Source of the DNA: Anthracocystis setariae
Lineage: Eukaryota; Basidiomycota; Ustilaginomycetes; Ustilaginales; Ustilaginaceae
DNA length: 64,000 nt
NCBI GenBank assembly: GCA_928724745.1
Contig: CAKMXJ010000005.1
Location: forward strand, 124,001-188,000
Reading direction: 5' to 3'
Positions 38,337 to 49,224 of this stretch are shown in pieces. The notes beneath the pieces are model-generated. The model searched no databases and had not been told where the DNA came from. It saw nothing but the letters and a program-made list of their open reading frames with translations. The translations under genes were made by a program, and so were the position numbers. Position 1 is the first letter of the stretch; each line of letters starts with the position of its first letter.

Positions 38337-41300
38337 TTTGTTTGAATGTCCAAAAGGATGATTTGGTAGGGGATGTGGAGCAAAGGTTGGAAGGATGGTG
38401 GATCAAGAGAAGGAAGAAGAGGATGGCGTGCAGAGTCGCCATATATCGACGTTGGCCTCTCTCCTGGCAGTCACGCCTGCGCTCGGACAAAGCGTACGGG
38501 CAGAAGAACATCGCATCCGAAACCCAATCGAGGACTGGATCTACAGTCTACGCATTCGTTGGCAGAGATGTTGGCTCTTGCGCTGCTGTTGCACGTCAGA
38601 GAAGCGCCCAAATTTGTGGTGCGTATCGCTGCTGCGTCCGTGCACAACCTTTTCTTGCGTCGAGTGGTCTCAGAGGCGCTGGGCCCAGAGCAGAGGCAAT
38701 GCCAGGTCGGGTGCATGCCATCTTGAGAATTATCGACGCATTTTGGGCTTCATGTAGCGAAAACAAACATGGCGCTGTTTCCTACTACAAAAGAATCTGC
38801 GTCAACTCAATAGTTCCAAATTCTTCGATGAGAAGATCCTCCTCGCTACAGTACAGTACTTGACCCTTTTCCTTCTTTTTTTTTTTTTTTTTTTTTTTTT
38901 TCTTGCTGCCCTTTCAAGTGCGTCCAACACCCACATTTTGAAACGCGTGCACAGCCAAGGATCGATCTGCTGATTCGGTGATCAAGCTTAATCGATTATC
39001 AGAGCCTGAACTCCTGTATGACTCCTAAGCCCTTTTGGATGCTGTTGTGGCAAAGGACCCACGGAGGAGGTGCGAGTCATGAGACTTGCATCGGACGGAC
39101 CGGACGACCAAGGCCGTAAGGGGGCAAGCTCAGTTTTTTTTTTTTTTTTCATCAAAGTGGCTAAAAAGGCTGCCACAGTAAAGGATAGAGCCATCGAGCA
39201 TTTACATGTTTGATCGTGGTTGGATCGGGTCGATCTCTTTTCGTCACATAGCCTTCGACACGGAACGGATCGGGAACTGCTGGGCTGGAGCTTCAGGCTG
39301 CTGCCATACTGCACGCGGAACTGACGTCAAACAGTGCTGGAGCTTCCATCAATCCATGGCGTCGACTTAAGTCGGGGGCACCAGCACTGTCTGACGGCGG
39401 AGTATGCAGGGCATCGACTGTTGCAGATCGTAGACCGGCAGCGGCAGAGGTTGGTTTGCGGGGGAAAGAGTACAGGGGCGGGGCACGCTCCAGGCCGGGT
39501 CGGATGGCTCTCGGAAAGAATGCGGATGGAGGGGTTTACGGTTTGCATTCAGCCGGAAGGGTGATTGCAGTACTGTAGCTGAGAGGAGAAGGGGTAAGTA
39601 AGAATGCAGGTGGGCGAGGGGGGACGCACCGCTTCGTTTGGCCCCTAGCTTCCGGTTTTGCCCTCAGAGCAACACCATTCGGAACACGCAGGGTGGTGTT
39701 CGTAGAATCGTCGTTTCGTCATCGTTTGGTTTGCGTCGGCTGTAAGGCTTGAGTGTCCCGTACTGTACCTTCGTTGCACCCCTGAGCATGCGTGTATCCC
39801 ACGGATGACTCTTAGGTGCAGTCATCGACAGGATGACGGGCGTCCTGTTTGGCAAAGTGGATATCCTGCTTTCACGGGTCGACGCTGCGTGACCAGTATC
39901 ACATGCCATGCTGTTGTACGGCACTACGGACGTCGATCATTTGTCGTTGCGTGTTGGGTTTCGTTGCTAGGTAACAGCTTACTTGAAGGATGTTTCCGTG
40001 TCAGTGCCGCTGCGGACCTTTCCGATCGGTTCAAAGCCAAGCGCATCACATCCGCCTAACCCGCAAGCAGATCTGCGAGCCTCTTGCGCTATCGTGTGGG
40101 CAGAGAAAGCTCGGCCCGTCGGAGCCAGATGAGCTGGTCTTGGCGGTGCGTTGTGTTCCATTCAGACCGATCCAAGTATGTCGTCTTCACTGTTTCACTT
40201 TATAGTGCAAGTGCAGTTGGCATTGTTCGTACTACCGTATCATGCTGTGGGTTTCATCGCTTTCCTCGGCTAGAGTTGTTAGATTCGGACGTGCTTCACT
40301 GGGAGAATCAAAAATATCCATGAACCTGCTCCATAATGTTGGGCTGCCCTGAGTATATTGGAAATCTAATGAAACAGAAATGGAAAAGGAGGCAACAATG
40401 CCGGCATTAAAATTGAGTCGCAAAAAGATATCCACGGACCTGCAGCAAAGGACGCCCTGCGCGTGACTTGGGCGTCGCGTGTGCAGTACAGCCAGCATGT
40501 TGGGAAAGCGAGTGAAAGAGCAACACGGCGCGTGCCTCGAGCAAGAGCAACACCAGACGCTGATACGAGCGCCGTTGCGTCCCTTGCCCTTCTCCGCCAG
40601 TAGCGTGGGCTCGTACTACTGCAAGTACTGCCAGTGATTCGAGGTCGGAGGCGCCGAACGAGAGAAGCAGAATCGAGCCAACAGCCATCGGATAGAGATA
40701 ACAGGTTCTTGCGACCTGTGCTCCTGGCCACGACAACCTCCCACCTCCCACCCCCCAATTCTAGCGTCGCTAGTTTTATAGCCTGCAACCTAAAGTACGC
40801 CATTCGAGGTCATAAAGTTCTAGACGGTCGATTGTTCTTCAGACAAAGCGAGCCTCGTAGGAGCCTGCATTAATCTACCTTACGAACAAGGCTCAAGCCG
40901 CGGCCAAACCACACTTCTTTCGACATTGACACAGCTAGACATTCGCCTCAGAAACAAATCGCCGCACGAAACTTCGACGTTTCGCTCTGCTCTGCAACCT
41001 GAGCCCTCACCAAGCAGATACACTGTAGGTGTTTCTACAGGTAAGTCACGCTACAGAATGCTTCTCACGCAGGGTCCAGACGGAGAAGTGGCAGCAGCAG
41101 CAGCAGCAACGACAACCGCCACCCGGGTCAGCTAGGGTGGGGCTCATCAAGGGCAGCGGAAACCAGCAGATGAAAGGCGCAGACACGAGGAGCTACCGCA
41201 TTGTCTGAGTCAGGACGACCACTTTTTGATGGTCGGCGTCTGTCTTCCAAAAACATGAGACGGTGTTGGTCTCGGCACCAACGCGTGTTTTCAGTCCCGT

Positions 41301-42123
41301 CTCACCAGCGTCGCTCTGCCAGCGGCGTGAATGAAAAAAACAAAAAAAAAAAAGAACAACACAGGCGCATAACCCAAAGTCTAAACGGCTGGGCGATTTG
41401 TTTGCAGCTTGCACAGGAGCAACCAAAAAAAAAAGAAAAGCCAAATTTCGATCAACTTGAGCCAGAGACGCGGCAAGGAAGGCTACAACAAATAATTCTA
41501 GGTCAGCGCTGCCCTGAACTGTTTCAGAGAAATGCAGAACAATATCCTCAGCCAGATCCGAGGAGCGTTGCCAGCACGCGCGCGGCCGGCGCCTTACAGT
41601 AGTAACGCAGTGTTGCTCTGCTGCAAACGCAGATTTTCGCCTTCGACTGGGATTGCATGGTTCGACTTACAGATCCTTTCCTACCACTGACCTCCATCGG
41701 ATCTGATCCGACCATCGGCGCTGCATAGTCACATCCTTACGCTCCTCGGTGGCCTCCGACCTATCACTCTCACCGTGCCGAGAAGAGACAGAGGCCAACT
41801 CCAACCTCTAAACCCACCCTCTTATCTGCTGCCCAATCCGTCGTTGGCGCGTCTCTTGTTGCGATTCTGACCGCTCTTCTCAACCTCCATCGAAGTTTTA
41901 TTGACAAACTTGTCTATGCACACATCTCTGCTCCCTGTTGCAACAATCTACCACCACAGTTGCTTCACTTCGTACATTCAAAACCCTCAGCACAAGCGCG
42001 GTGTCGCTGTAACGCCTTCACGGGTTCACCTCTTCGCACCCTTCATCAACAGGTCGAGATCTTCGAGTCACTTTGCGATACCCATCTGCGCAGCGACTCC
42101 AGCTGCCCATCACCACCACGAAC
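38337..42123. other. Long gene-poor region between enolase and the NUM1-like gene
   Basis: 3.8 kb with only short overlapping frames and no recognisable protein. The left part carries the enolase promoter; the right part is probably a long regulated 5' region of the next gene. T-runs at 38879-38900 and 39132-39148, A-runs near 41335-41352 and 41425-41434, and several ACAGTACAGTAC or GTACTGTA words are present. No tRNA with both A and B boxes was found by eye. Confidence 0.6.
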
Positions 42124-45100
42124 ATGGACTCTTTCGGTGCTGACAGCAGCTCCGAGGGGCTCTTCGAGGGTAACCACCCTCCCTCTCCTTCTCCCGCATC
42201 TAGGCATGTGTACCCGACCTCTCCCAAGCAAGTAACATCGTCTTCCAGCCTTGCCTTCCGTCCGCCGCCTCGACCAGGTTCCTCAACGCGAAAGGGCCGC
42301 AAGAGCGACTTCAATACACCAGCGCCTCCGCCCCTACCGACCGCTCCCATGCCCGAACACAGACCCCTTGCGGATACCACAAACTTCAGCTCGCATCATA
42401 ACAGATTGAACGAGGCACCGATGCTTTCTTCTCCTTCTCGCTCCAAATCTGCGACCAACTTCACTAGCTACGCATCATCCGACAACGGCACAACAGTCGA
42501 CATGACTCGTCTCGTGCGCGAGCGTCTCCAGGTTCTGCGAGAGGAGAACGAAAGCCAGGTCAACTCGGCTGGTCTTCTTGGCCAGGGTCTGCTTGAACTT
42601 CGCACCAAGATCGAATCCATGATGGACGAGCTCGCCGAAGAGCTTAGCGCGGCCGAAGAGCAGTCCGAAGACAGCCACAGCGGTAAGCCGGGCAACGCCC
42701 GAATCCGCGATCTCAGCGAGAGGATCGAAGCTGAGATCGACGACTTGGAAAGGCAAAAGCAGAAGCTCTTCTCCGACATCACGGTCCACACCGTCGATAT
42801 CTCCAATGGCGATGTTGCCCAAGCCTCGCTTAGTCTGTCCGAGACGCCGTCCAAAGCCACCCGCGTCGCTGACGCCATCCGCCATCTCACCGCTACCCCG
42901 GGCAAGTCTCCAGCTGCGTCGACCGGCTCCACACCCAGGCAGACCGACCGGCGCAGTCGCAACGCCGCTGCTCGCCAGGCCAAGGCTGACAGTAGCCTGG
43001 TCAACGAGATCCAGGCCGGCCTTGTGCAGGAAGTGCGCCGACTGCAGGGCTTGCTCAAGGAACGCGACGACCAGCGAGTCTCGCTCGAGCGATCGCACAC
43101 CGAGCTTGAGAAGCAGCTGGACCAGTACAAGCCCCGCGTCATTCAGATGACCGAGACCGAGGACGCGCTCAAGCAGGAGAACTGGGACCTCAACGTCTCC
43201 AAGCAGAATCTTGAGGAACGGCTGGGCGAGATCAAAGCGGCGCTCAAGAAAGCCGAGCTCGACAATGCTCGACTCAACAAGGAGGTAGTCAAGGCTCGCG
43301 AGACTGTTGACTCTCAGCGCCTTCAACTCGATAGCCATGCTGCCGAGATCGAGCGCCTCAACAAGGCGCGCGAGACCGAGATCGCTGTTGCACGAAGAGA
43401 GCGCGCTGGCATGCAGAGGGACGTCTCGGACCTCCAGAGCGAGCTCCAGAAGATTCGAAACCAGCAGCTGAACGGAGGCGGCGTCTCCCGCAGTGTGTCC
43501 CACAGCTTCATGTCGGATGTGGCCCAAGACGATATCAGTGGCGATGCAGAGCTTGCTGCTCGTCTACGTGCCGCTTCCGGCGAAGTGCCCCGTTCGCCCG
43601 GCGAATCGATTTACTCGGCGGATGGTGCTGTCCTCTCGCCCCTCGGCAACCGTCTTGGACGCGATAAAGAGACTCAAGATTTGCGAGCCAAGCTTGCCCT
43701 CGCCCAGCGCAAAGCCGGAAAGGATGCCGCCGAGAAGCGACGAGTTCGCGAGAAGAACGCCGAGCTCACCAAGCTCCTCGTCAAGGCCGGTGTCAAGGTG
43801 CCTCAGGGTCTCGACGATGATGCCGAGACTAGTGAGGACGAGGAGTTGCACTGGCGGGACGAAGATGCACAGAGTCCGTCGGCCAAGCGAGTGTCGCACA
43901 TCCGCGCTCGCGGGGCCCTTTCTTCGATGCGCCCGCGTCTCGGACGCAAGATGGGCATGATCGCCAGCAGTTCGACCGACTCGATCATCGAGTATGGAGA
44001 ATACGAGGACGACTCGCACGACAGCACGCCGGCCGCCGGCCAGGAGGATGCATCGCCATCGCGCGCCAGTCTCGAAGGTATGGACCCGGCATTTGCCGAT
44101 CTGGGCCGTGCCGAAGCTGGCAACGCAAGCGTCGACAGCATCCCTTCACGCAGTGGTCACAGGGGCCATCGCTCTCGTCTTTCCATTGGCAGCAGCCCGC
44201 TTGCCCGCAACGCCCTTCTTGCCAATGTGGATGAGGAGCAGAGTCCATCGCAGCAGCCTATCCTGCCTAAGGCCGGACGACGCAGCGGAGCTACTGTGCG
44301 ACCTGCTTCGGCCGTCTTTGAACCCAGCGCACTCGGCAACGAACTCGGTGCCTTGGCGGCTGAGCTAAACCCACACGATCTCCGCGACATGGTCGAGTCC
44401 GAGATGCAGACGGACTTACTCCCCGATCTCGTGGCTCCAGCGCTGGCCGAACGGGATGAGCAGCACAAGGCTGAGCTCGAGGCTGTGCGAGTCGAGCACG
44501 CTTCCGCCATCGAAGCGATCCACACTGTGCATGCCGGCGAGATCTCGACACTCCAGGCACATCACATCGAGGCTATGGAGCTGCTCAGACAGCAGCACCA
44601 GACGGACATCAGCGAATTGACGTCGGCTCACGAAAAGGGTTTGGCCGACAAGGATCAGTCGCACACTGCGCTGATGGAGGCTGCCCTTGCCGAACGCAAC
44701 CGAGTCCACGAAGAATCGCTTGCCGAAGCCCGTTCACGCCACTCCCGCGCCCTGGCAGAACAGGTCGCCGCATCTAGCGCCGCCCTGGCAGAAGCTGTGG
44801 CGTCTTACAAGACACTCAGCGAGCAGATGGAGCGCAAAGTCAAGGAGGAGAAGGAGCTCAAGGAAGCCTCCCACTCCTTCTCCCTTGCACAGATGGACCG
44901 CCAGCACAAGGAGGCCCTTGACGTGCTCGAGGCTCGCCATGCTCAGACTCTCGAGCGTCTGCGCGATGAGCACAAAAAGCTGCTCGCCATCCGTGACAAG
45001 GCCCTTGAGGATGCAGATGCCCAGCTCGTTGAGCACGAGCAAAACCACAAGGAGCGCGCAGAGTCGCACGCCGCCGCCATCGCTGCCATGGAAGAGAGCC

Positions 45101-48100
45101 ATCGCACGGCCACCGAGGAGCACCAGAGGTCGACCGAAGAACTCTCGGCATCTCATGCTGCGGCAGTCGTGGCACTGCAGGACGGCCACCGCGAGTTGCT
45201 CGCCAGTCGCGATGCCCAGCTCGAGACCCACAAGAAGGATTTGGAGGCTCGTGGTGACGAGCTTCGCGTAGCCCAAGCTCGCATCTCAGAGCAAGGCATT
45301 CAGCTGCAGAGGGTCAACAAAGACCTCGAGGCGCGCGATCAAGAGCTCCATCGTGTCAAAGCCGACCTTGTCGATCGTGACGCCAAGCTAGACAAATTCA
45401 AGCGGGACCTCGAAGCTCGATGCCAGGAGCTCAAAGCGGCCACGGAGAACCTCGCTGACCGCGACGCTCAAATTGCGACTTCCAAGCGAGAGCTCGAAGC
45501 ACGCAACAAAGAGATTCAAACGGCCAGCGCGGAGATTGCTGAGCTGCAAAAGAGCATCGCCACGCTTCGCGCCGAAACTGAGCAGCTCAAGCAGCAGCTT
45601 GCTGAGCTTCAGAAGACGCACAGTGCCACAGAGATTGAGCTTTCCGAGACCAAGTCCAACCTCGAGATGGTCAATGACAAGGTGCGAAGGCAGGAAGAGG
45701 CCGCGCGAGAGCTCGCTCGTCAGCGCGAGGCTGAGGCTACAGCTGCTGCGGCTGCTGTCGCCGCCCGATCAGAGGCTCTCAACGCGACGGAAGCGCAGAA
45801 GGAGCAGCTCGAGGCTACACATGCCGTCGCCATCGCTCAGAAGGAGCGTCAGCATCAGGACGCCATCAATGAGCTCGAGGACCGACACGCGACTACAGTG
45901 GCACAGATTCGTAGCGAGCATAAGCAAGCTCTCGAGAGCCGTGAACAGACGGTAGCCGCTCACCAGCAGCTCATCAATGAGCGCGAGCATGCGCTCGAGC
46001 GGCAGCGAAGCGAGTTGCAGCAAGCTCAGACGAAGTTGGCCTTCCTGGAACAGGAGCTTGTCACCGAACGAGAGCGTGCTGCTGAGGAACAACGCAAGGA
46101 GGTTGCAAAGGTGCAGTCTCAGGTTGCGTCTCTTGAACGGCAAGTTGCCACCGAGCGGGAGCGTGCTGTCGAACTGCAGAACACCGAAATTCAAAAGTGG
46201 CAGGCTAAGATTGCTCTGCTGGAACAACAGCTCGTCGCCGATCGCGAGCAAGCCCTGGAAGAGCAACGCAAGGAAGTCGCTCAGGTGCGAGCCCATATCG
46301 TGGCGCTCGAGTCGGAGCGAGACCGTGCTCTCGACGAGCAACGCAAGGAAGCTCAGAAGGCGCAGGCTCAGGTCCGATCACTGGAAGAGCAGCTCGTTGA
46401 AGTACAGCAAGAGACCAGCTCGGCGCACGAGTCTCGCTCCATCGCAGAGTCCAATCTGAAGGAAGCCGAGGGTGCTCACTCGGCTCTGCAGAAGCAGCAC
46501 GAAGAGATCAAGGCGACCGTTGCCTCTCTGCAGTCCAAGGTCCGATATCTCGAGTCTTCCATCGCTGCTCAACGCTCTTCCACAGAGCAGAATCGCCTCG
46601 CTTCCGACAAAGAGCTGCAGACCATCCAGTCGGCTCTCAATACGGCTCAGAAGAAGGTGCGAGACCAGGAGGCTGCCATCGCCAAAGCTGAAGCCGCTGC
46701 TGCAGCCGCGCTCGCTGCCGCTGCCATCGCCGAGGATCAACTCAAGGCTAGGCAGGAGGCAGTGAACGACACTGAGACCGAGGCCGAAGACTTCAAGGAT
46801 GCTGTCGAGGGTGCCAGTGCTCCTTTGCTTGGCGCTGTCGATGGCCCGGGGGCCGCCAAAGCACACGCCGTAGAGCTCAAGGACTCCTCTTGTCAGACCG
46901 ATGAGGAGGCATGGAAGCTGTTCTTGGAACAGCAACAGCGTAAGGCGGCTCCTGCTGCTGCCGCCGCCACGGTGTCCTCCTCGACCCAGACCAGCGCTCC
47001 TGCTTCACCTTTGCAACCCACTGTCGAAAACGTTGCTGCTGAGAACGGCCTCGTCATTCTCGGCGGGCTCAAGTCATTCAATGGACCACGCGACTCCATA
47101 TGTACATTCGGCGGCGAGCACGCCTCTTCGCCAACCACCATGGTGTACAGCGCGGATGCCTTCATCAGCAACAAACAGGTCCGGAGACCGTCTGCAGACT
47201 CTACGTGGTCTCGGAACACGCATGCCAACGAGTCGATCCCGCCCGTGCCGCCTCTTCCGGATAAGACGAAGGCCCCGGTCATGTCCATGCCGCCACCTCC
47301 ATCGATGCCACCGCCGTCGCTCAAGAGGAACGTTTTCGCAACGGCCGGCCAAGCACCGCCTCGCCCCATTTCGCCCCCTCCTGCGGATTTGTTGACTCGT
47401 GCCCAACAGCGCCATCTCCAGGTGCCGCCTGGTTCCGGCGAGCAGCCCCGATCCGTCTCACGCGCCTCTGGCCGCAGTGGCCCTCCCCCTAGCGCTTATC
47501 CGCCCGGCCACCGTACACGCCAACAAAGTTCCGGCACCGGAAGCGTGCGATCACGCACCTACTCGGGTGAAACCTCGGCTTCAGCTCACCAATCGGGTTT
47601 GGATGGCAGCATCTATACTACGTTGGCATCGGGCCGTAAGAGCATCAGCTCTCGCAAGTCGACCAGTCGTCGACCTGCGCCTCGTCAGTCTACCGCTTCG
47701 TTCGTATCCGACGTTACGTCTGAAGTTAGTCGCCGCCTTTCGATGATGTCTTCCGTCGCTTCAGACGCCGAGGCCGGAGACGAGACGTTTGTGGTGCGTG
47801 GCCAAGGCGCGGCAAGCAAGGCTCATCCACGTGATCTCGGTGCGTACGGAGCCGACTCCACCGATCCTGCCATCATCCACGCTATCACCCAGACCATGAT
47901 CGGAGAGTACTTGTTCAAATATACGCGCAAGTCGATGGGTCGAATCGGACACTCGGACAAGCGCCATCGCCGCTACTTCTGGCTTCATCCTTACACGAAG
48001 ATGCTTTACTGGACCATCAGCGACCCCGGTGGCGCCAGAGTGACGGAAGGAACAAACAAGAGCGCGTTCATCGAGGGTGTGCGCGTCGTCGAGGACAACA

Positions 48101-49224
48101 ACCCCAATCCTCCGGGTCTGCACCAGGAGAGCATCGTCATCACGACTGCTTCGCGAGAAGTCAAGATCACTGCGCCTAACCGCGAGCGACACGAAGCTTG
48201 GCTTGCTGCTCTGGAGTACCTCGTACATCGCCCTACCATCCAGGATGCCACGGTGATCGCTAGCAACGCCGCGCCAGAGCTCATGAGCGATGCCGAGAAC
48301 GATCCTGCATTGCTGACGCGCAGCGTCGGACGTCGGGCCAAGCCACGTGCATCGGCAGCTACGCTCGGGAGCGCCTCTCTCACCGGTTCCAGACGCGGAT
48401 TTTTGATGCGCAGGTCGTCCGAACAGCCCATGAGGACAGAGTCGACGCCGCGCCGACGCGGTAGCAGCATCGGCGCGCAGAGCGTCATGTATCCTTCATT
48501 GAGCAAACGACGCGATGTTGCTGCCAAGGAATTCCTTCAGAACCACGAGCACGACCGCGAGCTGTCGGTCGCCATGAGCCCAAGCCGCAGTGGTGGCCAC
48601 AGCATCTACTCGGACGCCAACGCCAACGATGACAGCTACGATTTGCTGGATCTGACTGCTACTCAATCGCCGATCCGCCGAGCTTTGGCTAACGACGACG
48701 CGCGTCTCAAGACAGCCGAAGAGATGCTGGAGGAGGATGAGCCGGAGAATTGGGACGGTTTGACCAATGTTCGCGCATGCTGCGACGGCAAGCACGATGT
48801 GGGATCGCTCGCTCACAGCCACAACCATCTCTCGCGTCCAGGAAGTGCAACTGGTAGCCGCAAATCGTCGCGTCTGCATGGACGTGAGTCGACCGGCAGT
48901 TCAAGGTTCTCCTCGATTGGGCTCAAATCGAAATTGGACGCGGCGGTTCGGGCCGCGGAAGAGCGGGAACGGGAGCCGGTTCCGCGGATCCCAGCCTCGC
49001 TTCTGCCGTCGAGTTCTGGAGCAGGCAAGCTGGCACTAGAGCGTGAGAGTATCGAGAGCAACGCTTCTCGACAGACGGGGGGAAGGCCAAGTGTAGCTGA
49101 TGTGTTTGGCGGTGGCTCGACTGACCAAGGCGTTTTGACGGCAAGATCGGGCACGGGACCGGTCGGACCAAGTTATGGAGAGAGGATTCAGCAGATCAGG
49201 CAGGCAAGGCAGTCGACCGGATGA
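42124..49224 (+). CDS. NUM1: Num1/ApsA/Mcp5-type cortical anchor with C-terminal PH domain
   Basis: 2366 residues from ATG 42124. A proline/serine-rich N-terminus is followed by coiled-coil (around 135-480), a long coiled-coil array (around 780-1550) containing histidine-spaced segments and 30-odd-residue glutamate/arginine repeats such as EEQRKEVAKVQ, then low-complexity proline/serine regions and a PH domain near residues 1920-2040 (YLFKYTRK, HRRYFWLHPYTKMLYW, REVKITAPNRERHEAWLAALEYL). The Mcp5/Num1 PH domain binds PI(4,5)P2 at the plasma membrane, and the coiled coils tether dynein and mitochondria for nuclear migration, important in filamentous smut dikaryons. One exon. The name NUM1 is used for an unrelated splicing protein in Ustilago maydis, so treat the symbol as the yeast name. 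Confidence 0.9.
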   Translation: MDSFGADSSSEGLFEGNHPPSPSPASRHVYPTSPKQVTSSSSLAFRPPPRPGSSTRKGRKSDFNTPAPPPLPTAPMPEHRPLADTTNFSSHHNRLNEAPMLSSPSRSKSATNFTSYASSDNGTTVDMTRLVRERLQVLREENESQVNSAGLLGQGLLELRTKIESMMDELAEELSAAEEQSEDSHSGKPGNARIRDLSERIEAEIDDLERQKQKLFSDITVHTVDISNGDVAQASLSLSETPSKATRVADAIRHLTATPGKSPAASTGSTPRQTDRRSRNAAARQAKADSSLVNEIQAGLVQEVRRLQGLLKERDDQRVSLERSHTELEKQLDQYKPRVIQMTETEDALKQENWDLNVSKQNLEERLGEIKAALKKAELDNARLNKEVVKARETVDSQRLQLDSHAAEIERLNKARETEIAVARRERAGMQRDVSDLQSELQKIRNQQLNGGGVSRSVSHSFMSDVAQDDISGDAELAARLRAASGEVPRSPGESIYSADGAVLSPLGNRLGRDKETQDLRAKLALAQRKAGKDAAEKRRVREKNAELTKLLVKAGVKVPQGLDDDAETSEDEELHWRDEDAQSPSAKRVSHIRARGALSSMRPRLGRKMGMIASSSTDSIIEYGEYEDDSHDSTPAAGQEDASPSRASLEGMDPAFADLGRAEAGNASVDSIPSRSGHRGHRSRLSIGSSPLARNALLANVDEEQSPSQQPILPKAGRRSGATVRPASAVFEPSALGNELGALAAELNPHDLRDMVESEMQTDLLPDLVAPALAERDEQHKAELEAVRVEHASAIEAIHTVHAGEISTLQAHHIEAMELLRQQHQTDISELTSAHEKGLADKDQSHTALMEAALAERNRVHEESLAEARSRHSRALAEQVAASSAALAEAVASYKTLSEQMERKVKEEKELKEASHSFSLAQMDRQHKEALDVLEARHAQTLERLRDEHKKLLAIRDKALEDADAQLVEHEQNHKERAESHAAAIAAMEESHRTATEEHQRSTEELSASHAAAVVALQDGHRELLASRDAQLETHKKDLEARGDELRVAQARISEQGIQLQRVNKDLEARDQELHRVKADLVDRDAKLDKFKRDLEARCQELKAATENLADRDAQIATSKRELEARNKEIQTASAEIAELQKSIATLRAETEQLKQQLAELQKTHSATEIELSETKSNLEMVNDKVRRQEEAARELARQREAEATAAAAAVAARSEALNATEAQKEQLEATHAVAIAQKERQHQDAINELEDRHATTVAQIRSEHKQALESREQTVAAHQQLINEREHALERQRSELQQAQTKLAFLEQELVTERERAAEEQRKEVAKVQSQVASLERQVATERERAVELQNTEIQKWQAKIALLEQQLVADREQALEEQRKEVAQVRAHIVALESERDRALDEQRKEAQKAQAQVRSLEEQLVEVQQETSSAHESRSIAESNLKEAEGAHSALQKQHEEIKATVASLQSKVRYLESSIAAQRSSTEQNRLASDKELQTIQSALNTAQKKVRDQEAAIAKAEAAAAAALAAAAIAEDQLKARQEAVNDTETEAEDFKDAVEGASAPLLGAVDGPGAAKAHAVELKDSSCQTDEEAWKLFLEQQQRKAAPAAAAATVSSSTQTSAPASPLQPTVENVAAENGLVILGGLKSFNGPRDSICTFGGEHASSPTTMVYSADAFISNKQVRRPSADSTWSRNTHANESIPPVPPLPDKTKAPVMSMPPPPSMPPPSLKRNVFATAGQAPPRPISPPPADLLTRAQQRHLQVPPGSGEQPRSVSRASGRSGPPPSAYPPGHRTRQQSSGTGSVRSRTYSGETSASAHQSGLDGSIYTTLASGRKSISSRKSTSRRPAPRQSTASFVSDVTSEVSRRLSMMSSVASDAEAGDETFVVRGQGAASKAHPRDLGAYGADSTDPAIIHAITQTMIGEYLFKYTRKSMGRIGHSDKRHRRYFWLHPYTKMLYWTISDPGGARVTEGTNKSAFIEGVRVVEDNNPNPPGLHQESIVITTASREVKITAPNRERHEAWLAALEYLVHRPTIQDATVIASNAAPELMSDAENDPALLTRSVGRRAKPRASAATLGSASLTGSRRGFLMRRSSEQPMRTESTPRRRGSSIGAQSVMYPSLSKRRDVAAKEFLQNHEHDRELSVAMSPSRSGGHSIYSDANANDDSYDLLDLTATQSPIRRALANDDARLKTAEEMLEEDEPENWDGLTNVRACCDGKHDVGSLAHSHNHLSRPGSATGSRKSSRLHGRESTGSSRFSSIGLKSKLDAAVRAAEEREREPVPRIPASLLPSSSGAGKLALERESIESNASRQTGGRPSVADVFGGGSTDQGVLTARSGTGPVGPSYGERIQQIRQARQSTG

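Noticed and set aside
36912..38345. 477-codon plus-strand frame covering enolase
   Set aside because: It mirrors a strongly codon-biased enolase gene and has no domain of its own; typical antisense shadow.
40366..40803. Overlapping 110-145 codon minus-strand frames between enolase and NUM1
   Set aside because: Two frames open at once, no motif, no supported start; chance frames in GC-rich DNA.
42475..43527. 350-codon minus-strand frame inside the NUM1-like gene, and similar ones to 48879
   Set aside because: Shadows of coiled-coil coding sequence.
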